From positions 1 through 7,452 of the forward strand of contig PQAN01000058.1 in NCBI GenBank assembly GCA_003105285.1: DNA of 7,452 nucleotides, given 5' to 3'. The notes beneath the pieces are model-generated. The model was not told where the DNA came from. It searched no databases and saw only the letters and a program-made list of their open reading frames with translations. How positions within the stretch are numbered: the first letter of the stretch is position 1; each line of letters begins with the position of its first letter. Of the stretch, positions 6,183 through 7,452 are shown piece by piece. Source of the DNA: Methylocystaceae bacterium (GTDB lineage Bacteria; Pseudomonadota; Alphaproteobacteria; Rhizobiales; Beijerinckiaceae). A program made the translations under genes and the position numbers.

Positions 6183-7010
6183 CTATTTCGTCCCGATACG
6201 GCGTGTTTCCGGTAGCGGCGTTCCAGTCTTCCACTTCTCGGCTATGGCTTCGCCTTCGACGAGCTCCCGTGACGAAAGGCGCTTCGTGACGCCTCTGAGG
6301 TTGCTATCGAAAACAGCGCTGTCGTCGACAACTTGCGCTGCTTTTTTTGCGAGAGCGAAGAAGACATAGGCGAGCATGTCGTCCTGCTCGACTTCGTCGC
6401 CGCGAGAATACTGAACGCCGAGTTCGTTGAGAGCCTCGGCATCTCCTTGCATCGCAGCTTTTCGGCGCCAAACTGCGGCTTGTCGGCCATCTCGGGGGAT
6501 TCCGAGGCCCGCGCTATACGCGAAGGCCAGCGCTCGCTGAGCCGAGATGCTCCCTTGCTCTGCCTCACGGCGCAAATTCTCGTTGGCCCTCCGGTCCCAT
6601 TGGTCGGCCAGTTTCGAGTCCTCGACGACGCCGAGCCCCTTGCGCAAGAGCTGTGCGAGCCGCCGTTCAGCGGCGACATTATTCCCTTCTGCGGCACGCG
6701 AATACCAGTAGGCCGCTTTCGACAAATTTACGGGACTGGCTCCCTTCTCGAATTCAAGCCCGAGGTCAGCGGCGATTTCATACGCCACGGCGAGACGCCA
6801 CTGCGCTTTGACCTCTCCTTTTTCCGCAAGGGGCGCAAATTCGCGGATAGCGCGCGAGGCGTCGCCCTCGTTCAAGGCGGCTTCGCCTTCATCGAACCCT
6901 GCTTCGGCCGAATGCGGGACGACAAGCGACAAGATGAGGCCGCAAACTCGCGCCCAACCCCGCGCGCCGCCATAGACCTTATGATGATCGATATCCTCGT
7001 TGCAGCTCAT
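6183..7010 (-). CDS. Secreted Sel1-repeat (TPR-like) protein, function unknown
   Basis: 275 residues from ATG 7010. A hydrophobic stretch, VCGLILSLVV (22-31), ends at HSAEA with cleavage expected after Ala37, so the protein is probably exported to the periplasm. The mature part is built of Sel1-like helical repeats: FDEGEAALNEGDASRAI at 39-55 with LAEKGEVKAQWRLA (61-74), then KAAYWYSRAAEGNNVAAERRL (about 98-118), LRREAEQGSISAQRALAFAY (146-165), and WRRKAAMQGDAEALNELG (181-198). Such repeats serve as protein-binding scaffolds; the partner cannot be named. The third unit departs from the standard spacing, with an extra Asn/Arg-rich stretch at 135-148. The open frame extends to a TTG at 7022; neither start has a convincing Shine-Dalgarno, so the N-terminus is uncertain. 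The DNA is less GC-rich than glnE, suggesting accessory origin. It is transcribed away from the DUF815 gene. Confidence 0.82.
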   Translation of the reverse strand: MSCNEDIDHHKVYGGARGWARVCGLILSLVVPHSAEAGFDEGEAALNEGDASRAIREFAPLAEKGEVKAQWRLAVAYEIAADLGLEFEKGASPVNLSKAAYWYSRAAEGNNVAAERRLAQLLRKGLGVVEDSKLADQWDRRANENLRREAEQGSISAQRALAFAYSAGLGIPRDGRQAAVWRRKAAMQGDAEALNELGVQYSRGDEVEQDDMLAYVFFALAKKAAQVVDDSAVFDSNLRGVTKRLSSRELVEGEAIAEKWKTGTPLPETRRIGTK

Positions 7011-7046
7011 CGAGTCGCTCAACGCTTATCAAGTCCGAGAGAATTC

Positions 7047-7074
7047 AGTATGCGCTCTGTTCTGCTGGTTACAA
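7047..7074 (-). promoter_or_regulatory. Candidate promoter of the Sel1-repeat gene
   Basis: Minus-strand TTGTAA (7074-7069) and CATACT (7052-7047), each 4 of 6 to the -35/-10 consensus, are separated by 16 bp and lie 37 nt upstream of the ATG at 7010. The call is based on consensus likeness only. Confidence 0.3.
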
Positions 7075-7132
7075 TATCCGGCGAGACATCGCAGAGCGCT
7101 GCCTTAGAATGACGAAGTCGCCAAGGACCCAC

Positions 7133-7452
7133 ATGCCCGACAGAGAATCCGCCGCTTTCCTCGCCCGCATCGCCGCCGCTCTCGAGCGGCTCGCCCCGCC
7201 GCCGCCCGCGACGCCCGACTTCGCCGCCGCCGACGCCTTCGTCTGGCGCGCGGCGCGCGGCGAATTTTCGCCCGTGCCGAAGATCAATCGCGTCGAGATT
7301 TCCCTGCTCGAAGGAATCGACCGGCAGCGCGACCAACTCCTCGCCAATACGCGCCGCTTCGCGCGCGGACTGCCGGCCAACAATGCGCTTCTCTGGGGCG
7401 CGCGCGGCATGGGCAAATCGTCGCTCGTCAAGGCCGTCCATGCCGAGGTCGC
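7133..7452 (+). CDS. DUF815-family P-loop ATPase (5' part; runs off the window)
   Basis: 106 full codons are visible before the right edge. The N-terminus holds a Pro/Ala-rich segment, then FVWRAARGEF (36-45) and INRVEISLLEGIDRQRDQL (51-69), typical of the DUF815 lead-in. The Walker A P-loop GARGMGKSS (89-97) follows, with Lys95 and Ser96 as nucleotide-binding residues. The family is an AAA+-like ATP-binding protein common in Alphaproteobacteria; its cellular role is not established to my knowledge. The start is ATG 7133, with AAGGA 5 nt upstream. It is divergent from the Sel1 gene, with 122 nt between their start codons. Walker B and the rest lie outside the window. Confidence 0.9.
   Translation, partial: MPDRESAAFLARIAAALERLAPPPPATPDFAAADAFVWRAARGEFSPVPKINRVEISLLEGIDRQRDQLLANTRRFARGLPANNALLWGARGMGKSSLVKAVHAEV

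Noticed and set aside
5514..6215. Plus-strand open frame of 233 codons opposite the TA module
   Set aside because: It runs antisense through both TA genes and their control region, with no motif and no ribosome binding site.
7070..7075. TACAAT as a -10 box for the DUF815 gene
   Set aside because: It matches the consensus at five of six positions, but no acceptable -35 is found 16-18 bp upstream.
6333..7112. Plus-strand open frame of 259 codons opposite the Sel1 gene
   Set aside because: The translation looks more protein-like than most shadows, but the opposite frame has clear Sel1 repeats and a signal peptide, and no ribosome binding site or family was recognised for this frame.

Overview
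The window is a high-GC stretch with alphaproteobacterial gene content. A Hyphomicrobiales (Rhizobiales) bacterium fits best: parvulin isomerase next to argJ, a two-headed GlnE of about 980 residues, a DUF815 ATPase, and a diverged copy of a palindromic intergenic element of the Rhizobiales type. A methanotroph-like relative (Methylocystis/Methylosinus) is possible, but this is an impression, not a demonstrated assignment.

Layout from right to left, because all genes but one lie on the minus strand. At the right edge, on the plus strand, is the 5' part of a DUF815-type P-loop ATPase (7133 to the edge). Diverging from it is a secreted Sel1-repeat protein (7010-6183). Next comes a two-gene toxin-antitoxin module: a Phd/YefM-like antitoxin (6023-5754) and, 9 nt later, a PemK/MazF-like toxin (5744-5313). 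Only 33 nt after the toxin, glnE starts (5279-2328); it encodes the bifunctional adenylyltransferase/deadenylylase of glutamine synthetase. After a 197-nt spacer full of hairpins comes an exported parvulin-type peptidyl-prolyl isomerase (2127-1240). After a further 101 nt with an inverted array of 7-bp repeats comes argJ (1138 to the left edge, missing its last 30 or so codons).

Functionally, argJ (arginine biosynthesis) and glnE (control of glutamine synthetase by covalent modification) are core nitrogen-metabolism genes. The isomerase is an envelope folding factor. The Sel1 gene and the TA module look like accessory genes inserted between glnE and the DUF815 gene; their DNA is visibly less GC-rich than glnE. 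The TA module has what looks like a complete control region: a perfect 8-1-8 palindrome directly upstream of a plausible -35/-10 pair, then a strong Shine-Dalgarno. Its toxin sits close enough to glnE for shared transcription.

No intergenic stretch exceeds about 200 bases. There are no tRNA or rRNA genes, CRISPR arrays or insertion sequences. I see no clearly unprecedented system. The best leads are the TA module with its operator in front of glnE, and two structured intergenic regions, one on each side of the isomerase gene.
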